Under the pieces are notes generated by a model. That model saw only the letters and a list, made by a program, of their open reading frames with translations. It made no database searches and was not told the origin of the DNA. From SIG603 sp963611165 (lineage in GTDB: Bacteria > Bacillota > Clostridia > Oscillospirales > Acutalibacteraceae): a stretch of DNA of 19,358 nt. Both the position numbers and the translations under genes were made by a program. Shown piece after piece: positions 1-7,617 of this stretch. Each line of letters starts with the position of its first letter. The first letter of the stretch is position 1. The stretch lies in NCBI GenBank assembly GCA_963611165.1, contig CAVDQG010000040.1, positions 1 to 19,358 of the forward strand, in the 5' to 3' direction.

Positions 1-61
1 GCTCCATGAGGCGTGGCAAGCCTTTTTTCAGCTTGCTTTCTTGGCTTTTTTGTTTCGCCAT
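1..61 (-). CDS. N-terminal fragment, probable ABC transporter (permease/ATPase)
   Basis: Only the first 20 codons lie in the window. They read MAKQKSQESKLKKGLPRLME and follow a good ribosome site (GAGGG about 8 bases before the ATG). A basic, lysine-rich leader followed by a 'G-L-P-R-L-[ML]-E' stretch is typical of the N-terminus of fused ABC exporters in clostridia, just before the first membrane helix. That identification rests on resemblance to a short leader and is tentative. A promoter with a 17-base spacer lies at 114-142. An overlapping minus-strand frame starting at 203 is also open to the edge, so the true frame cannot be settled from this window alone. Confidence 0.45.
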   Translation of the reverse strand, partial: MAKQKSQESKLKKGLPRLME

Positions 62-113
62 AGAGATTTCCCTCACTTTCAAAAATACGGTTAGATATCG
101 CTAACTGCATTTT

Positions 114-142
114 ATTATAACCTTCTGCTATTTTTTCACCAA
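114..142 (-). promoter_or_regulatory. Promoter for the left-edge gene
   Basis: On the minus strand a TTGGTG -35 box (142-137) and a perfect TATAAT -10 box (119-114) are separated by 17 bases. The expected start of transcription is about 45 bases before the ATG at 61. Confidence 0.5.
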
Positions 143-154
143 CTCCTAAACGGG

Positions 155-187
155 AAAAAAGCTCCATCTGACAATGGAATTTTTTTG
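155..187. terminator. AT-rich hairpin, possible bidirectional terminator
   Basis: A short stem (TCCAT/ATGGA) is extended by A6 on one side and T7 on the other, so a U-tract follows the hairpin on either strand. It lies between the IS remnant and the promoter of the left-edge gene. The G+C core is weak. Confidence 0.35.
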
Positions 188-280
188 TTACTATTCCGGA
201 CATCTGTCATGTAATAATCTGAACTTCCGGAAAAAAACCTACTCGCGTCGGTTCAGCCACCGTAATGAATAGGATTTTTG

Positions 281-382
281 CTATTCCTCATTCCTGTCTT
301 CCGGAGCCATCTTTCCAATCGTTGTACGCTGTGGCACATTGTACAGCTTTTCCGGGATATTCACCTGAAAATCAAAGTACAT
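281..382 (-). pseudogene. Remnant of IS transposase N-terminus
   Basis: A 33-codon frame starts MYFDFQVNIPE after a textbook ribosome site (AGGAGGG 5 bases before ATG) and ends in a stop after NVPQRTTIGKMAPEDRNEE. From memory of family sequences, long DDE transposases of Firmicutes (IS4/IS1634-like) begin with MYFDF-type residues and later carry a '[YV]-x-[IVP]-P-x-R-x-[TA]-I-G-K' stretch. Here these two blocks are brought close together, as expected after an internal deletion. The frame is far too short to be active. The family name is tentative. The remnant character is better supported because it sits inside paired terminal repeats. Confidence 0.5.
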
Positions 383-434
383 TTTCTCCCTCCTGTTTAA
401 ATGTGATATCGTACTCTGTAAATATGTCAAATAT

Positions 435-478
435 AGCCCGAAAAATCAAGCGGTTTCGTTGATTTTTCGGGCTTTTTT
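435..478 (+). terminator. Strong hairpin with T-run inside the IS remnant
   Basis: A 15-bp perfect stem (435-449 with 459-473) with a 9-base loop is followed by T6 on the plus strand. It lies upstream of the transposase remnant on the opposite strand. In full-length elements such a structure may block read-through transcription into the transposase, but here the role is inferred. Confidence 0.6.
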
Positions 479-546
479 CGAGTTTTTTGAGTATTAATTT
501 CAGTTGAGTCGGAGAGTTATTGGAAGTTCAGATTAATCAGAACAAA

Positions 547-822
547 TCAACCCATATTTGCAAAACGCTCGACGGCTTTTGTAAAATTCTCAATAGTTTT
601 ATCAGCGTCTCCGTGCTCAATTCCGTCACGGACGCAATGCTTGATATGTCCCTCAAGCACCACCTTTCCACAACCGTGAAGAGCTGACTTTGCCGCATTA
701 AGCTGTGATAAGATATCCTCGCAAGGAACATCCTCGTCAATCATTTTATCAATCGCCTGCACCTGACCAATTATCTTTTTCAGTCTTCTGTGCAGATTTT
801 CAGAATCCATACATTGTTTCAT
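547..822 (-). CDS. csoR: CsoR/FrmR-family metal-sensing repressor
   Basis: A 91-residue all-alpha protein of the CsoR/RcnR/FrmR (DUF156) family, which binds promoter DNA as a tetramer and releases it on binding Cu(I) or another ligand. The start MKQCMDSENLHRRLKK at 822 is chosen because GGAGGG lies just upstream; the longer reading from 882 lacks a ribosome site and would overlap the promoter. The CsoR copper triad appears as C34, H59 and C63 with the usual spacing (VPCEDIL and EGHIKHC). There are extra cysteines at 4 and 51. Length is normal for the family. It is transcribed alone from a near-consensus promoter. No copper ATPase or chaperone lies beside it: an IS remnant begins 11 bases after its stop. 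No G-rich CsoR operator palindrome is evident, so the ligand could also be another metal, sulfide or an aldehyde. Confidence 0.85.
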   Translation of the reverse strand: MKQCMDSENLHRRLKKIIGQVQAIDKMIDEDVPCEDILSQLNAAKSALHGCGKVVLEGHIKHCVRDGIEHGDADKTIENFTKAVERFANMG

Positions 823-853
823 GTTTTCCCTCCGTAGAATACAGATTATAACT

Positions 854-882
854 ATTCTAAAACGATTTAATTTATTTGTCAA
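854..882 (-). promoter_or_regulatory. Near-consensus promoter of the csoR-type gene
   Basis: A perfect TTGACA (882-877), a 17-base spacer and TAGAAT (859-854) lie on the minus strand. The start codon is about 32 bases beyond the -10 box. A promoter this strong suggests that expression is limited by repression, possibly by the protein itself. Confidence 0.75.
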
Positions 883-919
883 CGCTCCGCTGTTTCAATT
901 CGTTTTTTGTTAACATTTG

Positions 920-955
920 AAAAAACAGCCTAAGCCCTCTCGGACTCAGACTGTT
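920..955 (-). terminator. Rho-independent terminator of the envelope sugar operon
   Basis: The minus strand carries a 14-bp stem (some G-U pairs) closed by a GAGA loop, starting AACAG and ending CTGTT, followed by a run of six T. It begins 8 bases after the stop codon of the last operon gene and closes the transcript. Confidence 0.85.
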
Positions 956-963
956 AAATAGTT

Positions 964-2727
964 TTATGCAAGTGTATATTTCCAAATTTGATAATCGTCG
1001 ATTATACCGAGTGGCTTAAGCTCCACGTTCTCTTTTCCATGCTCGTGATAATACTGCAATAGCATCTGCGGAGAATTGTTTCCGACAAAATAAACATTGT
1101 CTTCAAGAAGCATTTCCATAAGGTTATCAGTGCCCAATTTCTGCATATATTTGCCGACGCTCGGATGGTATTCGGTTACTCCTGCCAAGAACACAGCATT
1201 TTTCGGAAATACACTTCTGCTGCTTCTAAAAATGCCGAAATCATAGTAGAAAGTTTGTATGCAGGTACTGAAATCCAAGACATACAGCTTATCGGGATTT
1301 TCCCTAAGCTCGCTCAAAAAGCTTTTTCTTATCTTGCCCGGTTCAATAACCTTGCTGTATTTATCATGACCGTAATCCCACGAATAGTAGTATGTATCAT
1401 ATACCATCGTGCGATACTGATCGTCATCCATTTCCGACCAGCTCTTATCGGGCAAATAACTCGGCACTCTAAAAATTGCCACTGCTACCGCCGCTACGCA
1501 GAGTGCATAATCAATTTGTTTTTTAGAAAAACGAATTTCAAGAAAATACGCCACAAGCGCCGCCGCACTGTACAATATTCCAAACTCTACTCTGTAAACG
1601 TTTCTGTTCACAAAATAAAAATGGCAAAGCAAAATGACAGCAATTGCCGCTGATGCCGCAGGTGCCCAGCTTTTCTTCAGATTTGCCAAAACGCAAAGCA
1701 CTCCGAGAATCATACAGCATAAAGTAATAGGATATCTCAGCTGTCTGTATTTGATAGACCTCAAGGCGTCAATAACGCTTGAATGCCTATTATTTCTGCA
1801 TTCTCTGACTATATCGAGAACCTGCTGTAATTTCTCAACAGTGAAAAATTCAGGGTCGGCAAAATCCCAATTGAGAATCATCTCATAATCATTTTGACTG
1901 ACTCCGATTGCTTCAAATTTCTCCGAACACTCAGTGTACCCGGGAAAGTAATAATCAAGTATCTGCGAGCGTACTATAGAAAACTCACGGTAATAGCTGT
2001 AGTCGCTGTTTTTTGTATAGGACAAATCATTGATTTCTCCGCACAGAAATACAGCCGCCAAGAGAAGTGCTCCCGGTAGCCATACACCGAGAGAAACTTT
2101 TTTAATTCTCCATTTTTCTACGCAAAGCACTCTGATACTTTCGTATATGACGATTACTCCCGCAAAGAGCACCGCAATATAAAAAGCCTTTTGCCGTACC
2201 AAAGCACCGCTTATCGCTAGCAATGCCCCAAAAATACATACGATATGCCCTCGTTTGTAAAACAAACCGTATATCAACAGAATCAAACCGCTCATTGAAG
2301 CCGCCACTGCAGTTTTGGTAAATTGTGGCAAAATATATAAATCCTGAGCGGTAAACGCAGTAAGCGTTACTACAGAGAAAACCGCCGCACCTATATTAAG
2401 TTTGTGAGATAAAACGTAGGTAACTGCAATATACGAGCAGAAGCACAAGAAAACCTGTGCCACAAAATACCAGCTTATATCGGAGTTTATCCGATAAAAA
2501 AGCGTCAGCACTTCGCCTAAAATGATATTAGAAAACATAATATGGGCATCCGGCTCTCCCGTATAGGCGCCGGATGCAACCATTTCCATAATGAAGTCAT
2601 CAGAAACTTCATATTTAATATTACAAAACAGTAAAACGCACACACACAGCAAAAGCTGTCCTATCGACAAGCTGAAAAAAAGTACTTTACGGCGACGTTC
2701 TAAAACCTGTTCTTCACCGATTTCCAT
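964..2727 (-). CDS. Polytopic membrane protein, GT-C-like (last operon gene)
   Basis: A 587-residue protein with about a dozen hydrophobic segments in its first 400 residues and a mainly soluble C-terminal part of about 160 residues. Helix 1 (about 14-36) is followed by a loop with acidic residues (D43, D44, E58, D60) and H62 before helix 2. Acidic residues in the first outer loop are typical of GT-C glycosyltransferases, which take sugars from polyprenyl-phosphate donors outside the membrane. I see no signature that names a specific family, so the role is inferred from topology and context: it is the last gene of an operon that makes a lipid-linked amino sugar. The start is supported by AAAGGGG before the ATG. 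It resembles in layout, but not obviously in sequence, the 610-residue protein at 7618-9450. Confidence 0.75.
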   Translation of the reverse strand: MEIGEEQVLERRRKVLFFSLSIGQLLLCVCVLLFCNIKYEVSDDFIMEMVASGAYTGEPDAHIMFSNIILGEVLTLFYRINSDISWYFVAQVFLCFCSYIAVTYVLSHKLNIGAAVFSVVTLTAFTAQDLYILPQFTKTAVAASMSGLILLIYGLFYKRGHIVCIFGALLAISGALVRQKAFYIAVLFAGVIVIYESIRVLCVEKWRIKKVSLGVWLPGALLLAAVFLCGEINDLSYTKNSDYSYYREFSIVRSQILDYYFPGYTECSEKFEAIGVSQNDYEMILNWDFADPEFFTVEKLQQVLDIVRECRNNRHSSVIDALRSIKYRQLRYPITLCCMILGVLCVLANLKKSWAPAASAAIAVILLCHFYFVNRNVYRVEFGILYSAAALVAYFLEIRFSKKQIDYALCVAAVAVAIFRVPSYLPDKSWSEMDDDQYRTMVYDTYYYSWDYGHDKYSKVIEPGKIRKSFLSELRENPDKLYVLDFSTCIQTFYYDFGIFRSSRSVFPKNAVFLAGVTEYHPSVGKYMQKLGTDNLMEMLLEDNVYFVGNNSPQMLLQYYHEHGKENVELKPLGIIDDYQIWKYTLA

Positions 2728-2755
2728 TTAAACCCCTTTTCTGCGAACGATAAAA

Positions 2756-3775
2756 TCAGCGGTTACCGTACATCTTCTGATAGTAATCCTGATATTCGCC
2801 TGAGATGATATTCTCCCACCAGGGCTTATTCTCTAAGTACCACTTGATTGTCTTCTTGATGCCGTCCTCAAACTTAGTCTCAGGAAGCCAGCCGAGCTCC
2901 GAATGAATCTTTGTCGGGTCAATAGCGTATCGCATGTCATGACCTTTTCTGTCAGTAACATGGGTAATAAGGCTCTCGGGTTTGCCGAGTTCCTTGCAAA
3001 TGAGCTTAACAATATCGATGTTTCTCATTTCGTTGTGTCCGCCGATATTATAAACCTCTCCAACACGACCCTTGTGGATAATGAGGTCAATCGCCTTGCA
3101 GTGATCCTCTACATAAAGCCAGTCTCTGACATTAAGTCCCTCTCCGTAAACGGGGAGTGGCTTGTCTGCCAAAGCATTTGCAATCATTAGCGGAATAAGC
3201 TTTTCAGGGAAATGATACGGGCCATAGTTATTGGAGCAACGGCTAATTGTTACCGGCAAGCCGTAAGTTCTGTTATAAGCCTGAACCAATAAATCAGCTG
3301 AAGCCTTTGAACTTGAGTACGGGGAGCTTGTGTGAATCGGAGTTGTCTCCGTGAAGAACAAGTCAGGTCTGTCAAGCGGCAAATCGCCGTATACCTCATC
3401 AGTCGACACCTGATGATAGCGTGTTATGCCGTATTTTCTGCAAGCATCCATAAGTACTGCTGTGCCGAGAATGTTTGTCTGAAGGAAAACCTCGGGGTTT
3501 TCAATTGAACGGTCAACATGGCTTTCCGCCGCAAAATTGACTACGATGTCGGGCTTTTCCTCTTCAAAGAGAGCATAAATCGCCGCTCTGTCGCAAATAT
3601 CGGTTTTGCTGAAGCGGAAATTCTCTTTCTGCATCAGCGGCTCAAGTGTGGACAAATTTCCCGCATAGGTAAGCTTATCAACACATATAAAGCGATAGTC
3701 GGGATATTTCTCCGTCATGTAGAAAAGGAAGTTAGAGCCGATAAAACCTGCTCCGCCTGTTACAATAATATTCAT
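2756..3775 (-). CDS. rfbB: dTDP-glucose 4,6-dehydratase RmlB
   Basis: A 339-residue short-chain dehydrogenase of the extended type that converts dTDP-glucose to dTDP-4-keto-6-deoxyglucose with bound NAD. The Rossmann motif TGGAGFIGSN is at residues 6-15. The family's catalytic T-D-E is at 125-127 (STDEVYGD), and Y153/K157 form the YxxxK pair. Length is normal. It starts 22 bases after the stop of rfbA and is followed 28 bases later by the terminal membrane-protein gene. The ribosome site is weak (AGAGTGG). No rmlC or rmlD is present in the window, so the keto sugar is most likely passed to the WecE-like aminotransferase in the same operon rather than to rhamnose synthesis. Confidence 0.97.
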   Translation of the reverse strand: MNIIVTGGAGFIGSNFLFYMTEKYPDYRFICVDKLTYAGNLSTLEPLMQKENFRFSKTDICDRAAIYALFEEEKPDIVVNFAAESHVDRSIENPEVFLQTNILGTAVLMDACRKYGITRYHQVSTDEVYGDLPLDRPDLFFTETTPIHTSSPYSSSKASADLLVQAYNRTYGLPVTISRCSNNYGPYHFPEKLIPLMIANALADKPLPVYGEGLNVRDWLYVEDHCKAIDLIIHKGRVGEVYNIGGHNEMRNIDIVKLICKELGKPESLITHVTDRKGHDMRYAIDPTKIHSELGWLPETKFEDGIKKTIKWYLENKPWWENIISGEYQDYYQKMYGNR

Positions 3776-3797
3776 ATAAGTACCACTCTAAATTAAA

Positions 3798-4694
3798 TTA
3801 CTTTCTGACAAAGCCTCTTACCTTGCCGTCCGCTACCGTACGCAAGTGATCTCCGTATGGAGACTTTCCGTACTTTTGAGCGGTATTTAAAATATCCTCA
3901 CGAGAAATCCAGTCGAAACGATAAGCAATTTCCTCGGGAACAGAAATCTTGATTCCCTGTCGCTTTTCAATCATACGAATGAAGTCAGCGGCATCGGAAA
4001 GGCTCTCCACCGTGCCCGTGTCAAGCCACGCAAATCCTCTGCCGAAAAGCTCAACAGAAAGATTGCCGTCATTAAGATACATCTCATTAAGAGAAGTAAT
4101 CTCGAGTTCTCCTCGCTCGGACTTCTTAACTTGCTTTGCAAGCTTTGAAACGCCCTTCGGATAGAAATAAAGTCCCGTAATCGCATAATTGCTCTTGGGA
4201 TTCTTCGGCTTTTCCACTACGCTTACAACCTTGCCGTTATCGTCAAATTCAACAACTCCGAATCTCTCGGGATCGCTGACATAATAACCGAAAACTGTTG
4301 CTTCGCCGTGCTCTGCTCTATCACTTGCTTTCTGAAGAATATGAGAGAAACCGTTTCCGTAGAAAATATTGTCGCCCAAAATCATAGCGCACGGCTCGTC
4401 ACCGATAAACTCTTCACCGATAATAAAAGCCTGAGCAAGTCCGTCGGGAGACTTTTGAACCGCATAGCTGAGCTTAATGCCAAACTGGCTTCCGTCACCG
4501 AGCAAATGCTCAAATCTCGGAGTATCGTCGGGCGTGGAAATAATCAAAATGTCCTTTATGCCAGCAAGCATCAAAGTTGACAGCGGATAGAAAATCATCG
4601 GCTTGTCATAAACGGGCAAAAGCTGCTTTGAGGTAACCATGGTTAAGGGATAAAGTCTTGTGCCGGAGCCTCCGGCAAGTATAATTCCTTTCAT
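3798..4694 (-). CDS. rfbA: Glucose-1-phosphate thymidylyltransferase RmlA
   Basis: A 298-residue nucleotidyltransferase that makes dTDP-glucose from glucose-1-phosphate and dTTP, the entry step for dTDP-deoxy sugars. The nucleotide-binding signature GGSGTRL is at residues 8-14, the KQLLPVYDKP block at 23-32, and the metal-binding aspartate in LGDN near 108. Length matches the short RmlA family. A clear ribosome site (GGAGGGAAAA) precedes the ATG. It is directly upstream of rfbB and 41 bases downstream of the second SMR-type gene in the same operon. Confidence 0.97.
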   Translation of the reverse strand: MKGIILAGGSGTRLYPLTMVTSKQLLPVYDKPMIFYPLSTLMLAGIKDILIISTPDDTPRFEHLLGDGSQFGIKLSYAVQKSPDGLAQAFIIGEEFIGDEPCAMILGDNIFYGNGFSHILQKASDRAEHGEATVFGYYVSDPERFGVVEFDDNGKVVSVVEKPKNPKSNYAITGLYFYPKGVSKLAKQVKKSERGELEITSLNEMYLNDGNLSVELFGRGFAWLDTGTVESLSDAADFIRMIEKRQGIKISVPEEIAYRFDWISREDILNTAQKYGKSPYGDHLRTVADGKVRGFVRK

Positions 4695-4735
4695 TTTTCC
4701 CTCCGTTTAATATAGATTAAGAATATTAAGAATAT

Positions 4736-5074
4736 TTATGAGAATGAGAAGAAGATAATACCGACAACAATAATCGCAATTCCGATAAGCTTCGACTTAG
4801 TTATCTTTTCGTGCAGGAAGAAATAACTTAGCACAACAACAAAAATCTGTCCCATTGACTGCCACATCGGCGAAAGCGAAAGCGGAAGCTTTTTAAGCGC
4901 TATGACCGAGCAAACAGTCGAGACGACAAATAAGCTGTAAGCAAAGATTACAGGAAAATTAAGATAAGCCTTGTACCATGCGTCATATTGCTTCGTTGCA
5001 GATTTTTTAAGAATAATCTGGGAAATGTCAGCTATCAAAACCGAGCTCAGTGCTATTAAAAAATACAGAACCAT
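4736..5074 (-). CDS. SMR/EamA-type small membrane protein, second of a pair (ArnF-like)
   Basis: A 112-residue protein with four predicted membrane helices and almost no soluble part, the layout of small multidrug resistance (SMR) proteins and of the ArnE/ArnF flippase subunits. The block ALKKLPLSLSPMWQSMGQIF is followed by a final 'HEKITKSKLIGIAIIVVGI' helix, typical of the EamA/SMR fold. I chose the start MVLYFL at 5074 because AGGAGAGG lies just upstream. The longer frame from 5110 begins inside the previous gene. It follows that gene's stop by a single base, so the two are probably translationally coupled and made in equal amounts, as expected for a heterodimer. The likely cargo is an undecaprenyl-phosphate-linked amino sugar, by analogy with Arn. 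Confidence 0.8.
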   Translation of the reverse strand: MVLYFLIALSSVLIADISQIILKKSATKQYDAWYKAYLNFPVIFAYSLFVVSTVCSVIALKKLPLSLSPMWQSMGQIFVVVLSYFFLHEKITKSKLIGIAIIVVGIIFFSFS

Positions 5075-5075
5075 A

Positions 5076-5453
5076 TCATTCCTCTCCTGCCGCCATAACT
5101 CGGTAAACACCGTAACAGATAATCACGGCGCCTACAATCTTATTCCAAGATATAGTCTCCTGAAACAGCAGAACGCTCCAAACCAAGCTCCAAATCATTG
5201 CCACAGCACGATTGCTGTAAGCTGTAGTAAGCGGAACTTTCTTTAGTATAATCTGCCACAAAATAGCATATACAAACAAGATTCCGACACTGCATCCGTA
5301 AAACAGCAAAAACTGAACCGATATCATCGGGTATCCTGAAGCAAGCTTTTGAAATACTCCGCAGAAGGAGTAAACAATTACCGCCCCCTGCATAAAAGCT
5401 ATTTGCTTCAGACCTGCTTTTTCTATTTTCTTAACACCGTCTTTTTTATTCAT
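5076..5453 (-). CDS. SMR/EamA-type small membrane protein, first of a pair (ArnE-like)
   Basis: A 125-residue protein with a basic N-terminal leader (about 20 residues) and four membrane helices. It carries the SMR/EamA-type block PLTTAYSNRAVAMIWSLVW followed by LFQETISWNKIVGA. The start at 5453 (MNKKDGVKK) is preferred over 5471 because GAGGAAG lies about 9 bases ahead of it. This start overlaps the glycosyltransferase stop by 8 bases. Two different four-helix halves encoded back to back match the ArnE/ArnF arrangement rather than a single 10-helix EamA transporter. It sits between the GT2 enzyme that would load the lipid carrier and the second subunit. Confidence 0.8.
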   Translation of the reverse strand: MNKKDGVKKIEKAGLKQIAFMQGAVIVYSFCGVFQKLASGYPMISVQFLLFYGCSVGILFVYAILWQIILKKVPLTTAYSNRAVAMIWSLVWSVLLFQETISWNKIVGAVIICYGVYRVMAAGEE

Positions 5454-6399
5454 TCGAGTCTTCTTCCTCATTGATATTCGTCAAATCTCTCACAACATAT
5501 TGTGGAGAATTGGTCTGACCGATAAATAATCTTCCGACATAACTGCCGACAACGCCGAGTGAAATCAAGATAACTCCCGAGAAAAAGCACATAGCGGCAA
5601 TAATCGAAGTCCAGCCCTCAGGCACTGCGGGATGAAGAATCTTTCTTATAAGCAGAACAATTCCTGCCAAAAATCCTATTAATGACAGAATGCATCCTGC
5701 AGAGCTGACAACTCTCATCGGCATCATAGAAAAGCCGAAAATATTCGAGTAAAGACCGATTAGCTTCTTCAAAGTATAGGTGGACGTACCAACCTCTCTC
5801 TCGAAGTGCTCAATCTGTACACAGCCGATATTGTCGGTAATTCTCAAAAACACGCCCTGCAAATGGACATTGGGGTGATTATACTCAATCGCATAATCAC
5901 GCACATATTTTCTTATCATCCAATAGCTTGAGGTCTTCATCCACTTCGGCTTATGAATGAGCATACGCACAGTGAAATGGTTGAGAGAGCTTCCCATTCT
6001 TCTGAAAAGGCTCTCCTTTTTCTCTGCATAATAACCGTAAACTATATCGTATCCCTCGTCCATTTTCTCTTTTAGGCGGATAATCTGCGAGGGATGCGTC
6101 TGCATATCATCATCCATAGCAATGATAAAATCACCCGTAGCATATTTAAGTCCTGCCATAATCGCATTATGCTGGCCTGCATTTTTTCCGAGATTCACAA
6201 CCTTAATATATGAATGCTTCTTAGCCATTTCATAAAGCACTTTAATGGTTGCTCCTCCGTCCGGAGAACAGTCGTTTACAAGGACAATCTCAAATTCGCC
6301 GATATTTAAACGGTCAAATTCCTCTGCTATCAAATCGGAAACCTTCTCGATTGTTTTAGACGACTTGTAGCAGGGAATGACCACGCTGTATTTCGCCAC
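5446..6399 (-). CDS. ArnC/GtrB-like polyprenyl-phosphate glycosyltransferase (GT2)
   Basis: A 317-residue family 2 glycosyltransferase of the ArnC/DPM1/GtrB branch, which moves a sugar from a nucleotide donor onto undecaprenyl phosphate at the inner membrane face. The GT-A core runs from about 3 to 220, with VNDCSPD at 41-47 and the metal site DDDMQ at 96-100. The conserved EREVGTSTYTLKKL segment (200-213) precedes two C-terminal membrane helices at about 231-252 and 264-288, diagnostic of this branch. The start is GTG, set by GGGGG 6 bases before it, within the last codons of the aminotransferase gene; the intergenic gap is 3 bases. The likely donor is the dTDP-4-amino sugar made by the neighbouring enzymes, but specificity is inferred from the operon only. 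Confidence 0.9.
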   Translation of the reverse strand: MAKYSVVIPCYKSSKTIEKVSDLIAEEFDRLNIGEFEIVLVNDCSPDGGATIKVLYEMAKKHSYIKVVNLGKNAGQHNAIMAGLKYATGDFIIAMDDDMQTHPSQIIRLKEKMDEGYDIVYGYYAEKKESLFRRMGSSLNHFTVRMLIHKPKWMKTSSYWMIRKYVRDYAIEYNHPNVHLQGVFLRITDNIGCVQIEHFEREVGTSTYTLKKLIGLYSNIFGFSMMPMRVVSSAGCILSLIGFLAGIVLLIRKILHPAVPEGWTSIIAAMCFFSGVILISLGVVGSYVGRLFIGQTNSPQYVVRDLTNINEEEDSNE

Positions 6400-6402
6400 G
6401 AT

Positions 6403-7530
6403 TTACCCCCAGAAGCTCTTAACCGTCTCGCAAACTTTCGCGACCTCTTCTTCGGTCAAGCCGTAGTACATCGGAAGTCTTGTCAAACGGTTGCTTTCCT
6501 TTGTGGTGTAAACATCCTCACCCGCAAATTCGCCGAAACGCAATCCTGCCTCAGCGGAATGAAGCGGAACATAATGGAACATAGAGTAAATGCCGTTCTC
6601 CTTGAGGTAAGCTATCATTGCGGTGCGCTCCTCAAGGTTCTTAAGCTTAATCCAGAACATATGAGCATTGTGTTCACAGCCCTCGGGGATATGTGCAATT
6701 TCAATCTTTCCCTCTTCCTCAAGCGGAGAGAGAAGCTCATGATACTGATTCCAACGTGCAAGGCGTTCGTTGTTTATTTTCTCAGCCTCTTCAAGCTGAG
6801 CAAGAAGATAAGCCGCATTCATGTCGGACGGTAAATACGATGAGCCGTAGCCAACCCATGTGTATTTATCAACCTGACCTCTTAAAAAGCGGCTTCTGTT
6901 TGTACCCTTTTCACGCAAAACCTCGGCAGCTTCGTTGTTCTCGGCGTCTCTTATAAGAAGAGCTCCGCCCTCGCCCATGGAGTAATTCTTTGTCTCATGG
7001 AAGCTGAAGCAGCCGAAATCGCCGATTGTTCCGAGTGCCTTGCCGTGATATGTGCTCATAACACCCTGTGCGGCATCCTCGACAACTTTTAGGTTATATT
7101 TCTTGGCAATCTCCATTATGGTGTCCATTTCACAGCCGACGCCCGCATAATGAACAGGAACGATAACACGGGTTTTGTCTGTTATGGCAGCCTCGATTTT
7201 TGTCTCGTCAATGTTCATGGTGTCGGGTCTAATGTCAACAAAGACAAGCTTAGCGCCAACAAGAGCAAATGCATTTGCTGTGGACGAGAAGGTAAAGCTC
7301 GGAAGAATGACTTCGTCACCCGGCTTAAGACCACAAAGCAAAGCCGCCATCTCCAAAGAATGGCTACCCGATGTCGTGAGCAAAACCTTCTGGCTTCCTG
7401 TCATGCCCTCAAGGAGCTTATGGCATTTCTGTGTAAATGCACCGTCACCACAAATTTTGTTGGAAGCAATCGCTTCTGCAATATAATCCTTTTCTTTCCC
7501 TACATAGGGCGGCTTATTAAAATAAATCAA
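6403..7530 (-). CDS. wecE: dTDP-4-amino-4,6-dideoxygalactose transaminase (WecE/RffA-like)
   Basis: A 375-residue PLP-dependent DegT/DnrJ/EryC1 aminotransferase. It resembles Escherichia coli WecE along its whole length. Shared stretches include CGDG, LEMAALL, RPDTMNIDET, the EDAAQGVMSTY block (D152, Q155) and SFHETKN with the PLP lysine K181, REKGTNRSRF and GQVDKYTW. WecE transfers an amino group from glutamate to dTDP-4-keto-6-deoxyglucose, giving dTDP-Fuc4N. The start codon is TTG at 7530, fixed by AGGGGG 8 bases upstream and by alignment of MIYFNKPP with WecE MIPFNAPP. An 87-base AT-rich stretch separates it from the previous gene, the longest gap in the operon, so an internal promoter is possible. 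Confidence 0.93.
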   Translation of the reverse strand: MIYFNKPPYVGKEKDYIAEAIASNKICGDGAFTQKCHKLLEGMTGSQKVLLTTSGSHSLEMAALLCGLKPGDEVILPSFTFSSTANAFALVGAKLVFVDIRPDTMNIDETKIEAAITDKTRVIVPVHYAGVGCEMDTIMEIAKKYNLKVVEDAAQGVMSTYHGKALGTIGDFGCFSFHETKNYSMGEGGALLIRDAENNEAAEVLREKGTNRSRFLRGQVDKYTWVGYGSSYLPSDMNAAYLLAQLEEAEKINNERLARWNQYHELLSPLEEEGKIEIAHIPEGCEHNAHMFWIKLKNLEERTAMIAYLKENGIYSMFHYVPLHSAEAGLRFGEFAGEDVYTTKESNRLTRLPMYYGLTEEEVAKVCETVKSFWG

Positions 7531-7617
7531 AACTATTTCCCCCTATAAAAATCAGTTTAAAATAATTTTCAATATGAAATTCTAAATTAATTTGTATACA
7601 CAAGAACATTCCGAAAA
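7531..7617 (-). other. Longest gap inside the operon (87 bp, AT-rich)
   Basis: No gene is seen. A weak, almost purely A+T hairpin (about 7570-7587) and the ribosome site of wecE (GGGGG at about 7539-7543) are the only structures. It may hold an internal promoter or a processing site, but I see no convincing -35/-10 pair. Confidence 0.4.

Larger units (their letters stand above)
215..535 (-). mobile_element. Deleted insertion sequence (MITE-like), 321 bp
   Basis: The perfect 14-bp inverted repeats TAATCTGAACTTCC (215-228) and GGAAGTTCAGATTA (522-535) bound the element. Inside are a transposase start with its own ribosome site (382 down to 281) and a strong hairpin with a T-run (435-478). A clear target duplication is not visible. 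If the outer TA of each repeat is the target, a TA duplication is possible but cannot be told apart from the repeat itself. The element lies about 11 bases after the stop codon of the CsoR gene. The layout suits an internal deletion derivative that a full-length transposase could still mobilise, which is inference. Confidence 0.6.

Noticed and set aside
1..203. An overlapping minus-strand frame open to the left edge (MSGIVTKKFHCQ..., another phase than the ABC-like start)
   Set aside because: It has no ribosome site and no recognised domain. The alternative start at 61 has a strong ribosome site and a well-placed promoter.
265..462. A 65-codon plus-strand frame in the IS remnant
   Set aside because: It is antisense to the transposase remnant, lacks a ribosome site, and its end falls in the terminator hairpin.
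1165..1653. A 162-codon plus-strand frame
   Set aside because: It lies wholly antisense to the 587-residue membrane protein and has no ribosome site or family resemblance.
2756..4694. Rhamnose biosynthesis as the purpose of rfbA/rfbB
   Set aside because: No rmlC or rmlD is present, while a WecE-type aminotransferase using the same intermediate is in the operon.
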